Part shown: positions 25,314 through 34,451 of the stretch, in pieces
Position numbering within the stretch: position 1 is the stretch's first letter
Layout: each line of letters opens with the position of its first letter
DNA from: Bhargavaea ullalensis
Lineage (GTDB): Bacteria > Bacillota > Bacilli > Bacillales_A > Planococcaceae
Assembly (NCBI RefSeq): GCF_040545425.1
Contig: NZ_JBEPLW010000005.1
Direction: 5' to 3' (one strand)
DNA length: 64,000 nucleotides
The notes under the pieces: generated by a model
Seen by the model: the letters and a program-made list of their open reading frames with translations, nothing else
What the model was told of the DNA's origin: nothing
Databases searched by the model: none
Program-made: the position numbers and the translations under genes

Positions 25314-25340
25314 GCCTCGCTCTTTCATACACTGTACAAT
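25312..25340 (+). promoter_or_regulatory. Sigma-A promoter of sipS-rbgA
   Basis: TTGCCT (25312-25317), 17 nt, TACAAT (25335-25340). It begins inside the rplS terminator tail, 30 nt upstream of sipS. Confidence 0.65.
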
Positions 25341-25370
25341 AGAAGAAACAAAACAGGGAGGCCTGGAGGC

Positions 25371-25937
25371 ATGAAAGAAGAGAAACAGAAAAACGAGTTA
25401 TGGGAGTGGACGAAGGTCCTCCTGATCGCCTTCGGGCTTGCGGCCCTCATCCGGTATTTCCTCTTCACACCGATTGTCGTCGACGGTGAATCCATGATGC
25501 CGACGCTTGAAAACGGCGACAAGATGATCGTCAACAAAATCGGATACACCATCGGCGGGCCGAAACGGTTTGACATTGTGGTGTTCCATGCGCCCGAGCG
25601 CAAAGACTACATCAAGCGGGTCATCGGACTGCCGGGTGACCATATCGAATACCGGGACGACCAGCTCTATATCAACGGCAAGCCGTACGACGAGCCGTAT
25701 CTCGACGAATACAAGGCCGCGCTCTCCGGCCTTTCCGAAGGTCCCCTCACGGAGGACTTCACCCTTGAAGACAAGATCCAGCGCGCCACCGTGCCGGAGG
25801 GTCATGTGTTTGTCATGGGGGACAACCGCCGATACAGCAAGGATTCCCGGCATATCGGCGTCATCGCGTTTGATGAAATCATCGGTAACACGAGCCTGGT
25901 GTTCTGGCCGATGGACGATTTCGGGATCGTCCGGTAG
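25371..25937 (+). CDS. sipS: Type I signal peptidase
   Basis: This membrane-anchored protease removes signal peptides from secreted proteins. The 188-residue protein has one N-terminal membrane segment (about 15-33). The catalytic Ser41 lies in VDGESMMPTL and the catalytic Lys82 in YIKRVIGLPGD. Box E is GDNRRYSKDSR with the extracytoplasmic face following. The single anchor and size fit the prokaryotic (P-type) SipS family. rbgA starts 11 nt later. Confidence 0.95.
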   Translation: MKEEKQKNELWEWTKVLLIAFGLAALIRYFLFTPIVVDGESMMPTLENGDKMIVNKIGYTIGGPKRFDIVVFHAPERKDYIKRVIGLPGDHIEYRDDQLYINGKPYDEPYLDEYKAALSGLSEGPLTEDFTLEDKIQRATVPEGHVFVMGDNRRYSKDSRHIGVIAFDEIIGNTSLVFWPMDDFGIVR

Positions 25938-25948
25938 GAGGTGGCAGC

Positions 25949-26800
25949 ATGACGATTCAATGGTTCCCCGGTCATATGGCGAAAGCCCGCCGGGAAGTGA
26001 CGGAAAAACTGAAAATGGTCGACATCGTCTTTGAGCTGATCGATGCCCGGCTCCCCGAATCCTCGCGCAACCCGATGATCGATGAAGTGATCAGCCAGAA
26101 GCCGAGGCTCGTCATCCTGAACAAGAAAGATATGGCGGATGACGCGGAAACCGCCCGCTGGCTGGAGCGTTTCCGGCAGGACGGCATCGAGGCGGTCGCC
26201 ATCAATTCGCTTGACGGGAAAGGTCTTCAGCAGGTGACAAAGGCGGCAAAGATCATTCTGAAGGACAAATGGGACCGCATGAAGGCGCGGGGCATCCGTC
26301 CGAGGGCGATCCGTGCGATGATCGTCGGCATTCCGAATGTCGGCAAGTCGACGCTCATCAACCGGCTCGCCGGGAAGAACATCGCCCGGACCGGAAACAC
26401 GCCGGGCGTAACGAAGGCCCAGCAATGGATCAAGGTCGGCAAGGAACTCGAGCTGCTCGACACGCCGGGAATCCTCTGGCCGAAATTTGAGGACCCTGAA
26501 GCGGGATACAAGCTTGCGCTCACCGGAGCGATCAAGGATACGATCACGGAAAAGCAGGATCTGGCCGTCTACGGGCTGAAGTTCCTCGAGGCCCATTACC
26601 CCGAAAGGCTCGAGGAGCGCTACGGGCTGGCGGACCTGTCCGAAGGGATTCCGGAGGCATACGAGAAAATCGGCGAGCGGCGCAGGGTGTATGAAAAAGG
26701 CGGCACGATCGACTATGACGGAGTCTCGGAACTGATCGTCCGGGATATCCGGGATCAGCAGCTCGGCAGGCTGTCGTTCGACTTCGCCGAAGACCGCTGA
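25949..26800 (+). CDS. rbgA: Ribosome biogenesis GTPase RbgA (YlqF)
   Basis: RbgA is needed for late 50S assembly (L16 incorporation). The 283-residue protein is a circularly permuted GTPase: G4 LNKKDMAD comes first, then G1 GIPNVGKST and G3 LDTPGIL. The N-terminal IQWFPGHMAKA is the family signature, with the catalytic His in GHM. It lies in an operon with sipS, 11 nt apart. Confidence 0.97.
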   Translation: MTIQWFPGHMAKARREVTEKLKMVDIVFELIDARLPESSRNPMIDEVISQKPRLVILNKKDMADDAETARWLERFRQDGIEAVAINSLDGKGLQQVTKAAKIILKDKWDRMKARGIRPRAIRAMIVGIPNVGKSTLINRLAGKNIARTGNTPGVTKAQQWIKVGKELELLDTPGILWPKFEDPEAGYKLALTGAIKDTITEKQDLAVYGLKFLEAHYPERLEERYGLADLSEGIPEAYEKIGERRRVYEKGGTIDYDGVSELIVRDIRDQQLGRLSFDFAEDR

Positions 26801-26816
26801 GCCAACTGTTGAACAA

Positions 26817-26847
26817 GGGCATGCCCCATGGGGAGTGCCCGTTTTTT
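26817..26847 (+). terminator. Terminator of rbgA
   Basis: Outer arms GGGCA/TGCCC (26817-26821 and 26836-26840) enclose CCCCATGGGG, followed by six T residues. Confidence 0.85.
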
Positions 26848-26901
26848 ATTGGCGGAGCTCACGTAGACCCGCCTCATACATACCGGAAGGATGGTCGGTG
26901 A

Positions 26902-27696
26902 ATGATTGGGAAAATGACGGTGCGGGAAGTGAAGGATTGGCTGGAAGAAGCGGATGGAAGCGAGGAGTTGTTTTCCTCGCTGAGGGAAGACGGCCGTGCA
27001 GGCGTGCAGAAGCTGGTCGCCTCCTGGGAGCGCCGCCGGGAGAAGGCGGAAAAGCTCCGTCGCATCCACCTGGAAAAAGAAAAATTTGATGACGGCTTCA
27101 GGCGGGATCCGGACGGCCTGGTGGCCGGAGTGGATGAGGCCGGCAGGGGACCGCTTGCCGGCCCGGTCGTCACGGCTGCGGTCATCCTGCCTGCCCATGC
27201 ACCGGCGCTTGTCGGGCTGGATGATTCCAAGGCGATGACGCGCACTGAACGGGAGCGGCTGGCTGCGCTTATCCGGCAAACAGCGGTCGCCTGGTCTGTC
27301 CATGTGCAGTCCGCCGCCGAAATCGACCGGGTCAATATTTACCGGGCGACGAAAAGTTCGATGGAAGAGGCAATCCGGGGACTCGCCGTGCGGCCGGACG
27401 CGGTCATCGCCGACGCCATGAGCCCCGATGCGGGCATGCCGTGCGCCAACATCGTCAAAGCCGACGCGAAGAGCCTCGCCGTCGCGGCGGCGTCCGTGCT
27501 TGCAAAAACAGACAGGGACCGGTATATGGAGGCGCTCCACGACCGTTATCCCGAGTACGGTTTTGCGCAGCACGCCGGTTATCCGACCGCCCGGCATGTC
27601 GAGGCGCTGAGGCGGCACGGCCCTTGCCCGGAGCACAGGACAACATTCGCCCCGGTCACCGAGTTTGCGGCCGAATCCAGCGGAATTCGGTCGTGA
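26902..27696 (+). CDS. rnhB: Ribonuclease HII
   Basis: RNase HII removes ribonucleotides and RNA primers from DNA. The 264-residue protein has an N-terminal accessory domain (about 1-65) and the catalytic domain with GVDEAGRGPLAGPV (Asp78, Glu79), DDSKAMT and YPEYGFAQHAGYPT. The N-terminal extension is normal for Bacillota RnhB. In B. subtilis two small genes (ylqG, ylqH) lie between rnhB and sucC; here there is only an 87-nt gap with the sucC promoter. Confidence 0.96.
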   Translation: MIGKMTVREVKDWLEEADGSEELFSSLREDGRAGVQKLVASWERRREKAEKLRRIHLEKEKFDDGFRRDPDGLVAGVDEAGRGPLAGPVVTAAVILPAHAPALVGLDDSKAMTRTERERLAALIRQTAVAWSVHVQSAAEIDRVNIYRATKSSMEEAIRGLAVRPDAVIADAMSPDAGMPCANIVKADAKSLAVAAASVLAKTDRDRYMEALHDRYPEYGFAQHAGYPTARHVEALRRHGPCPEHRTTFAPVTEFAAESSGIRS

Positions 27697-27709
27697 GCGT
27701 CAACATTTA

Positions 27710-27738
27710 TGGACAACTTATGACATGTTGATTACAAT
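27710..27738 (+). promoter_or_regulatory. Sigma-A promoter of sucCD
   Basis: TGGACA (27710-27715), 17 nt, TACAAT (27733-27738), 45 nt upstream of sucC in a locally AT-rich stretch. Confidence 0.75.
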
Positions 27739-27783
27739 GGGGAATGGCAAGAAATTATCAGCAGTTCGATTGGAGGATGTAAG

Positions 27784-28944
27784 ATGAATATCCATGAGTA
27801 CCAAGGGAAACAGATTCTTCGCGAATTCGGCGTCGAAGTTCCGAAAGGGATGGTGGCATTTTCCCCGGAAGAGGCCGTAAAGGCTGCGAAGGAACTCGGC
27901 AGCAATGTCACTGTCGTCAAGGCCCAGATCCACGCGGGCGGCCGCGGGAAGGCCGGCGGCGTCAAGCTCGCCAAGAATGTCGATGAAGTGCGCGAGTATG
28001 CCAAGGAACTTCTCGGCAAAATCCTCGTTACGCACCAGACAGGTCCTGAAGGGAAAGAAGTCAAGCGTCTCTACATCGAGGAAGGATCCGACATCCTCAA
28101 AGAATATTATATCAGCCTCGTCGTGGACCGTTCGACGGACCGCGTTGTCCTGATGGGCTCCGAAGAGGGCGGCATGGACATCGAGGAAGTGGCGGAAACC
28201 AATCCTGAAAAAATCTTCAAAGAAGTCATCGATCCGGTTGTAGGCCTCACAGGCTTCCAGGCACGCCGCATGGCTTTCAACATGAACATCCCTTCGAAGC
28301 TCGTCAACAAGGCTGCGAAGCTTTTCCTCGGCCTTTATGATGCCTTCATCAGCAAAGATGCATCGATCGTCGAGATCAACCCGCTCGTCGTCACGGGCGA
28401 CGACAAGGTCATGGCGCTGGATGCGAAGTTCAACTTCGACGACAACGCACTGTACCGCCACCCGGACGTCGTGGAACTCCGCGACTTCGACGAAGAAGAC
28501 CCGAAAGAGATCGAAGCATCGAAATATGACCTCAGCTATGTTTCCCTCGACGGCAACATCGGCTGCATGGTCAACGGTGCGGGCCTTGCCATGTCCACAA
28601 TGGACACGATCAACTTCTACGGCGGAAGGCCGGCAAACTTCCTGGACGTTGGGGGCGGCGCGACGGCCGAGAAAGTGACCGAAGCGTTCAAGATCATCCT
28701 GTCCGATCCAAACGTCAAAGGGATCTTCGTCAATATCTTCGGCGGCATCATGAAGTGCGACATCATCGCGGAAGGCGTCATCCAGGCCACGAAGCAGCTC
28801 GGCCTTGAAGTGCCGCTCGTCGTGCGTCTTGAAGGCACGAACGTTGACGCGGGCAAGAAACTTCTGAACGAATCCGGACTGAACATCACTTCTGCCGACT
28901 CCATGGCGGACGGTGCACAAAAAATTGTCGAACTCGTAGGCTAA
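27784..28944 (+). CDS. sucC: Succinyl-CoA synthetase, beta subunit (ADP-forming)
   Basis: With SucD this enzyme converts succinyl-CoA to succinate with ATP formation in the TCA cycle. The 386-residue ATP-grasp protein begins MNIHEYQGKQILREFGV and has the AQIHAGGRGKAGGV nucleotide loop, VEINPLVV metal site and GGRPANFLDVGGGA phosphate loop. It has its own promoter and is followed after 16 nt by sucD. Confidence 0.98.
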   Translation: MNIHEYQGKQILREFGVEVPKGMVAFSPEEAVKAAKELGSNVTVVKAQIHAGGRGKAGGVKLAKNVDEVREYAKELLGKILVTHQTGPEGKEVKRLYIEEGSDILKEYYISLVVDRSTDRVVLMGSEEGGMDIEEVAETNPEKIFKEVIDPVVGLTGFQARRMAFNMNIPSKLVNKAAKLFLGLYDAFISKDASIVEINPLVVTGDDKVMALDAKFNFDDNALYRHPDVVELRDFDEEDPKEIEASKYDLSYVSLDGNIGCMVNGAGLAMSTMDTINFYGGRPANFLDVGGGATAEKVTEAFKIILSDPNVKGIFVNIFGGIMKCDIIAEGVIQATKQLGLEVPLVVRLEGTNVDAGKKLLNESGLNITSADSMADGAQKIVELVG

Positions 28945-28960
28945 GAAAGGCGGGAAAACG

Positions 28961-29863
28961 ATGGGCATTTATATCGATAAAGATACAAAAGTTCTGGTAC
29001 AGGGAATCACGGGCTCCACAGCCCTCTTCCATACGAAACAAATGATCGAATACGGCACGAAGATCGTGGGCGGCGTGACGCCGGGCAAAGGCGGCACGGA
29101 AGTCGAAGGGGTTCCGGTCTTCAACACGGTCGAAGAGGCGGTCAAGGCGACGGGCGCGAACGTTTCCGTCATCTACGTTCCGGCTCCATTCGCAGCCGAT
29201 GCAATCCTTGAAGCGGTCGATGCGGAACTCGACATGACCATCTGCATCACCGAGCACATTCCAGTGCTCGACATGGTGAAAGTCGTCCGCTACATGGAAG
29301 GCAAGAAAACCCGCCTCATCGGGCCGAACTGCCCGGGCGTCATCACGGCGGACGAGTGCAAGATCGGCATCATGCCGGGCTACATCCACACGAAGGGCCA
29401 CGTCGGCGTCGTTTCCCGTTCCGGGACGCTCACGTACGAAGCGGTCCACCAGCTCACGACCGAAGGCATCGGCCAGACGACGGCAGTCGGAATCGGCGGA
29501 GACCCGGTCAACGGCACGAACTTCATCGACGTCCTCAAAGAATTCAACGAGGATCCTGAAACACTGGCGGTCGTCATGATCGGCGAAATCGGCGGAACGG
29601 CCGAAGAAGAAGCAGCCGAGTGGGTCAAGGCCAACATGACGAAACCGGTCACAGGCTTCATCGGCGGCCAGACCGCACCTCCAGGAAAGCGCATGGGCCA
29701 CGCAGGCGCCATCATTTCCGGCGGCAAGGGCACAGCAAAAGAAAAGATCAAGGCGATGGAAGCGGCCGGCATCAAAGTTGCCGAAACACCGTCCGTCATC
29801 GGCCAGACGATGATCGAGGTCCTGAAAGAAAAAGGCCTGTACGAAAAGTGCAAAACGAACTAA
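28961..29863 (+). CDS. sucD: Succinyl-CoA synthetase, alpha subunit
   Basis: This subunit binds CoA and carries the phospho-histidine intermediate. The 300-residue protein shows VQGITGSTALFHT, the CoA-site block IGPNCPGVITADECKIGIMP, and GHAGAI with the active-site His near residue 247. It is co-transcribed with sucC and ends at a very strong terminator. Confidence 0.98.
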   Translation: MGIYIDKDTKVLVQGITGSTALFHTKQMIEYGTKIVGGVTPGKGGTEVEGVPVFNTVEEAVKATGANVSVIYVPAPFAADAILEAVDAELDMTICITEHIPVLDMVKVVRYMEGKKTRLIGPNCPGVITADECKIGIMPGYIHTKGHVGVVSRSGTLTYEAVHQLTTEGIGQTTAVGIGGDPVNGTNFIDVLKEFNEDPETLAVVMIGEIGGTAEEEAAEWVKANMTKPVTGFIGGQTAPPGKRMGHAGAIISGGKGTAKEKIKAMEAAGIKVAETPSVIGQTMIEVLKEKGLYEKCKTN

Positions 29864-29867
29864 AATG

Positions 29868-29897
29868 AAAGTGCGGCGCATCTCGCGCCGCACTTTT
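29868..29897 (+). terminator. Terminator of sucCD
   Basis: Perfect 12-bp arms (29868-29879 and 29885-29896) with a 5-nt loop and a T-tract. Confidence 0.95.
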
Positions 29898-29929
29898 ACT
29901 ATTATCCGGCCCCCGACGGACAGGAGGTT

Positions 29930-30820
29930 GTGGAGATCAGAGAATTTGAAGAACGGCTTCTCGCCCTGCATTATGCCTATCCGGCCCCGCTTAACCGGCT
30001 GGACCGTCTCCTTGCCGCGGATCCCGAGCTGGAGAATGCCGGCCGCATGGGCGCAGCGGAACTTGCTTTCCTGCTTGGCCTCGACCAAAAGAAGGCCTTG
30101 CTGATCCAAAGCCGGATCGCCCGGCAGGCGGACCCCCCGTACACCGAAATGTATGCCGCCCGCTCGATCATCCCGATCCCGTACACCCATCCCCTGTATC
30201 CATCTTCACTCAACCGCCTCATCGATCCTCCTGCCGTGCTGTATGCGGCGGGAGATCCGACCATCCTTTCGATTCCCAAAAAAGCGGCCGTGATCGGCTC
30301 CAGAAAAGCGACGTCCTATTCGAGGCAGGCGATTGCAATGATCGTGCCGCCGATTGTCGCGCAAGGCATCGCGATCGTCAGCGGACTGGCGAAGGGTGCC
30401 GACGCGATGGCGCACGAAGCGGCCATCGCGTCCGGCGGCAAGACGATCGGCGTCCTCGGACATGGCCTGTTCCACCGCTACCCGAAAGAAAACAACGGAC
30501 TTTATGAAGTGATGGGGAGCGAACACCTTCTCCTGACGGAATACCCTCCATATGCCGGACCGAAAAGGTGGCAGTTCCCGATGCGCAACCGGATCATCAG
30601 CGGCCTGTCCGACCTGGTCATCGTGACCGAAGCGGCAGTGAAAAGCGGCACGATGAGCACGATCGACCATGCCCTCGAGCACGGAAAGGATGTCCTGGCC
30701 GTCCCGGGGGCCGTCAACGCGCCGCTGTCGGCCGGTCCGAACCGGCTTATCCTGGAAGGCGCAACCCCTGCACTGGACGGCTACACCGTACTTGGGGGAC
30801 CTCCAGGCGGCGAGCCGTGA
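29930..30820 (+). CDS. dprA: DNA-processing protein DprA (Smf)
   Basis: DprA loads RecA on incoming single-stranded DNA in natural transformation. The 296-residue protein has an N-terminal helical domain and the Rossmann-like DprA core with SGLAKGADAMAHEAA, GVLGHG, the PMRNRIISGLSDLVIV motif and SGTMSTIDHALEHG. The GTG start at 29930 lies only 2 nt after AGGAGG, an unusually tight spacing, but no other in-frame start is near. No C-terminal winged helix is evident. A new promoter precedes topA. Confidence 0.93.
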   Translation: MEIREFEERLLALHYAYPAPLNRLDRLLAADPELENAGRMGAAELAFLLGLDQKKALLIQSRIARQADPPYTEMYAARSIIPIPYTHPLYPSSLNRLIDPPAVLYAAGDPTILSIPKKAAVIGSRKATSYSRQAIAMIVPPIVAQGIAIVSGLAKGADAMAHEAAIASGGKTIGVLGHGLFHRYPKENNGLYEVMGSEHLLLTEYPPYAGPKRWQFPMRNRIISGLSDLVIVTEAAVKSGTMSTIDHALEHGKDVLAVPGAVNAPLSAGPNRLILEGATPALDGYTVLGGPPGGEP

Positions 30821-30842
30821 AACGGGCGAAAACCGAAAATGG

Positions 30843-30871
30843 TTGCATTTAAATAGAAGTTATATTACATT
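30843..30871 (+). promoter_or_regulatory. Candidate sigma-A promoter of topA
   Basis: TTGCAT (30843-30848), 17 nt, TACATT (30866-30871), in a markedly AT-rich stretch 56 nt upstream of topA. Confidence 0.65.
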
Positions 30872-30927
30872 TTGCAACAGGACTTTCTTTACAATGGCAA
30901 TGCCAACCTCGACAGGAGGCAGTTTGA

Positions 30928-33000
30928 ATGGCGGATTATCTCGTCATCGTCGAATCGCCCGCAAAGGCGAAGACGATTGAAAAATATCTAGGAAAGAAAT
31001 ACAAAGTGAAAGCGTCTGTCGGCCATGTCATCGACCTGCCGCGCAGCCAGATGGGCGTGGACGTCGAACACGGCTACCAGCCGAAGTACATCACGATCCG
31101 TGGCAAGGGTCCGGTTCTGCAGGAACTGAAGACCGCAGCAAAAAAAGCGAAGAAAGTCTTCCTTGCATCTGACCCCGACCGCGAAGGGGAAGCGATCGCC
31201 TGGCACCTCGCACAGGCGCTTGGCATCGATGAAAACACCGATTGCCGGGTCGTCTTCAACGAAATCACCAAAGACGCAATCGTGGAATCGTTCAAGCATC
31301 CGCGGCCGATCAACCGCGACCGTGTCGACGCCCAGCAGGCCCGCCGCGTGCTCGACCGGCTCGTCGGCTACAACATCAGCCCGATTCTATGGAAGAAAGT
31401 GAAGAAGGGCCTGTCCGCGGGGCGCGTGCAATCGGTTGCACTCCGGCTCATCATCGACCGGGAAAACGAAATCCGGGTGTTCAAGCCGGAAGAATACTGG
31501 TCGATCACCGGCACGTTCGGCAAAGGCAAAAAGGAATTCACCGCCGGCTATCACGGCGATGGCAAAAAGAAAGTGAAGCTGCCGGACCGGGCGTCCGTCG
31601 ACAAGGTGCTCGGCCAGCTGAAAGGCGACGAGTTCGAAGTGGCGGAACTCATCAAGAAAGAGCGCAGGCGCAATCCCGCACCGCCGTTCACCACTTCGTC
31701 GCTCCAGCAGGAAGCCGCACGCAAGCTCAACTTCCGCGCCCGCAAGACGATGATGCTCGCCCAACAGCTCTATGAAGGGATCAACGTCGGCAAGGAAGGA
31801 AGCGTCGGACTCATCACTTACATGAGAACCGACTCGACCCGGATTTCCGACACCGCGAAAAAAGAGGCGGGAGACTTCATCGATTCGGAATACGGCAAGG
31901 AGTTCGGGGCACCGGGTGAGCGGCAGTCGAAACAGAAAAATGCGCAGGATGCCCACGAGGCGATCCGGCCGACGTCGGTTCTCCGCACGCCTGCATCGCT
32001 CAAGGCGGTGCTGTCCAACGACCAGTTCAAGCTGTACCGGCTCATCTGGGAACGTTTCATCGCCAGCCGCATGGCGCCGGCGGTCCTGGACACCGTCACG
32101 GCGGACCTCGTCCAGGGCGACGTCATGTTCCGAGCGACCGGCTCACAGATCAAATTCCCCGGCTTCATGAAAGTGTACGTGGAAGGGGAAGACGACAAGT
32201 CGGACGAGAAGGAAAAAATGCTTCCGCCGATGGAGAAAGGCGACATCGTGAAGAGCGTCAAAGTGGAACCGAAGCAGCACTTCACTCAGCCGCCTCCGCG
32301 CTACACGGAAGCCCGGCTCGTCAAGACGCTCGAAGAGCTCGGCATCGGCCGCCCGTCGACGTACGCGCCGACGCTGGACACGATCCAGAAAAGGGGCTAC
32401 GTATCACTTGACGCCAAGCGGTTCGTGCCGACGGAACTCGGAGAAATCGTCCATTCGCTGGTGCAGGAATTTTTCCCGGAGATCATCGACATCGAGTTTA
32501 CGGCGGAAATGGAAAAAGACCTCGACAGCATCGAGGAAGGCCAGAACCGCTGGGTTGAAGTCATTGATTCGTTCTACAAAGACTTCGAGAAAAGGCTGAA
32601 GGTCGCAGATGAGGAAATGGAGAAAGTCGTCATCAAAGACGAGCCGGCCGGCGAAGATTGCGAAAAATGCGGTTCGCCGATGGTCATCAAGCTTGGACGC
32701 TACGGCAAGTTCATGGCCTGCTCCAACTTCCCGGACTGCCGCAACACGAAGCCGATCCTGAAAAAGATCGGTGTCACTTGCCCGAAATGCAAAGAAGGCG
32801 AAGTCGTCGAGCGGAAAAGCAAGACGAAGCGGATCTTCTACAGCTGCGACCGGTATCCCGACTGTGACTTCATCTCATGGGACAAGCCGATCTCCAGGCC
32901 TTGCCCGAAATGCAGCGGGATGCTTGTCGAGAAAAAGCTGAAAAAAGGCAAGCAGATCCAGTGTGCAGACTGTGATTATAAAGAACAGCCTCAACAGTGA
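30928..33000 (+). CDS. topA: DNA topoisomerase I
   Basis: This type IA topoisomerase relaxes negative supercoils. The 690 residues comprise a TOPRIM domain (Glu9, Asp82 and Asp84 in SDPDREGEA), the core with active-site Tyr298 in ITYMRTDSTR, and C-terminal zinc ribbons. Two of these have the pattern CxxC...CxxxxxC (starting CEKCGS and CPKCKE), and a third starts CPKCSG. Length and order dprA-topA-trmFO match B. subtilis. Confidence 0.98.
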   Translation: MADYLVIVESPAKAKTIEKYLGKKYKVKASVGHVIDLPRSQMGVDVEHGYQPKYITIRGKGPVLQELKTAAKKAKKVFLASDPDREGEAIAWHLAQALGIDENTDCRVVFNEITKDAIVESFKHPRPINRDRVDAQQARRVLDRLVGYNISPILWKKVKKGLSAGRVQSVALRLIIDRENEIRVFKPEEYWSITGTFGKGKKEFTAGYHGDGKKKVKLPDRASVDKVLGQLKGDEFEVAELIKKERRRNPAPPFTTSSLQQEAARKLNFRARKTMMLAQQLYEGINVGKEGSVGLITYMRTDSTRISDTAKKEAGDFIDSEYGKEFGAPGERQSKQKNAQDAHEAIRPTSVLRTPASLKAVLSNDQFKLYRLIWERFIASRMAPAVLDTVTADLVQGDVMFRATGSQIKFPGFMKVYVEGEDDKSDEKEKMLPPMEKGDIVKSVKVEPKQHFTQPPPRYTEARLVKTLEELGIGRPSTYAPTLDTIQKRGYVSLDAKRFVPTELGEIVHSLVQEFFPEIIDIEFTAEMEKDLDSIEEGQNRWVEVIDSFYKDFEKRLKVADEEMEKVVIKDEPAGEDCEKCGSPMVIKLGRYGKFMACSNFPDCRNTKPILKKIGVTCPKCKEGEVVERKSKTKRIFYSCDRYPDCDFISWDKPISRPCPKCSGMLVEKKLKKGKQIQCADCDYKEQPQQ

Positions 33001-33022
33001 ACGAAAAGGGGGGTGACTGGAC

Positions 33023-34333
33023 ATGTCACCAGTCGTCAATGTAATCGGAGCCGGCCTCGCGGGGAGCGAGGCGGCCTGGCAGATCGCCAAGAGGGGCGTC
33101 AACGTCCGACTCTACGAAATGCGGCCGGCCAAACAGACGCCGGCTCACCACACCGACCAGTTTGCGGAGCTCGTCTGTACGAATTCGCTCCGGGCGAACA
33201 ACCTGACCAATGCGGTCGGCGTCCTGAAAGAAGAAATGCGGATTCTCGGCTCGGTCATCTTGCAGTCGGCCGATTCAAGCGCCGTCCCGGCGGGCGGTGC
33301 GCTTGCGGTCGACCGGCATGACTTTTCCGGCCGCGTCACCGAACAGGTGAAAAACCACCCGCTCGTCGAAGTGATCGGCGGGGAAGTGACGGAAATCCCG
33401 GACGGCATCACCGTCATCGCGACCGGCCCGCTCACGTCCGAGGCGCTTGCCAAGGAAATCGGCAGCCTGACGGGCGAATACGATCTTTACTTTTATGATG
33501 CGGCCGCGCCGATCATCGAAAAAGAGTCGCTCGACATGGACAAGGTATATCTGAAGTCCCGCTACGACAAAGGGGAAGCCGCTTATCTGAACTGTCCGAT
33601 GAACGAAGAAGAGTACAACCGGTTTTACGAGGCGTTGATCACGGCCGAAACCGTCCCGCTGAAGGACTTCGAAGAAGAGAAATACTTCGAAGGCTGCATG
33701 CCGGTCGAGGAAATGGCGCGCCGCGGGAAGGATACGCTCCGTTTCGGTCCGATGAAGCCGGTCGGGCTGGAAGATCCGAAAACCGGCAAGACGCCGTACG
33801 CGGTCGTCCAGCTGCGACAGGACAATGCGGCGGGCACGCTCTACAACATCGTCGGCTTCCAGAACCACATGAAATGGGGACCGCAGCGTGAAGTGATCCG
33901 GCTCATCCCGGGGCTTGAAGAAGCGGAAATCGTCCGGTACGGGGTCATCCACCGGAACATGTTCGTCAACTCTCCGAAAGTCCTGGCGCCGACCTACCAG
34001 CTCAAGAGCCGCAACACCCTGTTCTTCGCCGGACAGATGACCGGCGTCGAAGGCTACGTGGAATCGGCAGGCAGCGGACTTGTCGCCGGCATCAATGCCG
34101 CGCGGGTCGCGCTCGGACAGGAGCCGGTCGTCTTTCCTCATGAAACGGCGCTCGGCAGCATGGCCCGCTACATCAGTGAAGCGGATCCGACCAACTTCCA
34201 GCCGATGAACGTCAACTTCGGACTGTTTCCGCCGCTCGGCGAAAAAGTGCGCAAGAAAGCCGAACGCGCAGAAAAACAGGCTGAACGGGCGCTCGGCACA
34301 ATTCGAAATTTCATGAATACAATAGCTGATTGA
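33023..34333 (+). CDS. trmFO: Methylenetetrahydrofolate-tRNA (uracil-54-C5)-methyltransferase TrmFO
   Basis: TrmFO makes ribothymidine-54 in tRNA using methylenetetrahydrofolate and FADH2. The 436-residue flavoprotein has the N-terminal FAD motif VIGAGLAGSEAAWQ, then ELVCTNSLRANN with the conserved Cys, and GQMTGVEGYVESAGSG near the C terminus. It starts 22 nt after topA. A strong terminator follows. Confidence 0.97.
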   Translation: MSPVVNVIGAGLAGSEAAWQIAKRGVNVRLYEMRPAKQTPAHHTDQFAELVCTNSLRANNLTNAVGVLKEEMRILGSVILQSADSSAVPAGGALAVDRHDFSGRVTEQVKNHPLVEVIGGEVTEIPDGITVIATGPLTSEALAKEIGSLTGEYDLYFYDAAAPIIEKESLDMDKVYLKSRYDKGEAAYLNCPMNEEEYNRFYEALITAETVPLKDFEEEKYFEGCMPVEEMARRGKDTLRFGPMKPVGLEDPKTGKTPYAVVQLRQDNAAGTLYNIVGFQNHMKWGPQREVIRLIPGLEEAEIVRYGVIHRNMFVNSPKVLAPTYQLKSRNTLFFAGQMTGVEGYVESAGSGLVAGINAARVALGQEPVVFPHETALGSMARYISEADPTNFQPMNVNFGLFPPLGEKVRKKAERAEKQAERALGTIRNFMNTIAD

Positions 34334-34339
34334 TTGTGC

Positions 34340-34375
34340 AAAGCCTCTAAATGTCTTATACTTTTAGAGGCTTTT
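34340..34375 (+). terminator. Terminator of topA-trmFO
   Basis: Perfect 12-bp arms (34340-34351 and 34363-34374) with an 11-nt loop; the arms end in A3 and T4. Confidence 0.9.
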
Positions 34376-34451
34376 GTATTTGCACGGGGAATGGATTGAA
34401 ATGTTTGGAATGGACGGACCACCCCACGCTTTTTTGAAAGGGGAGAAGGCG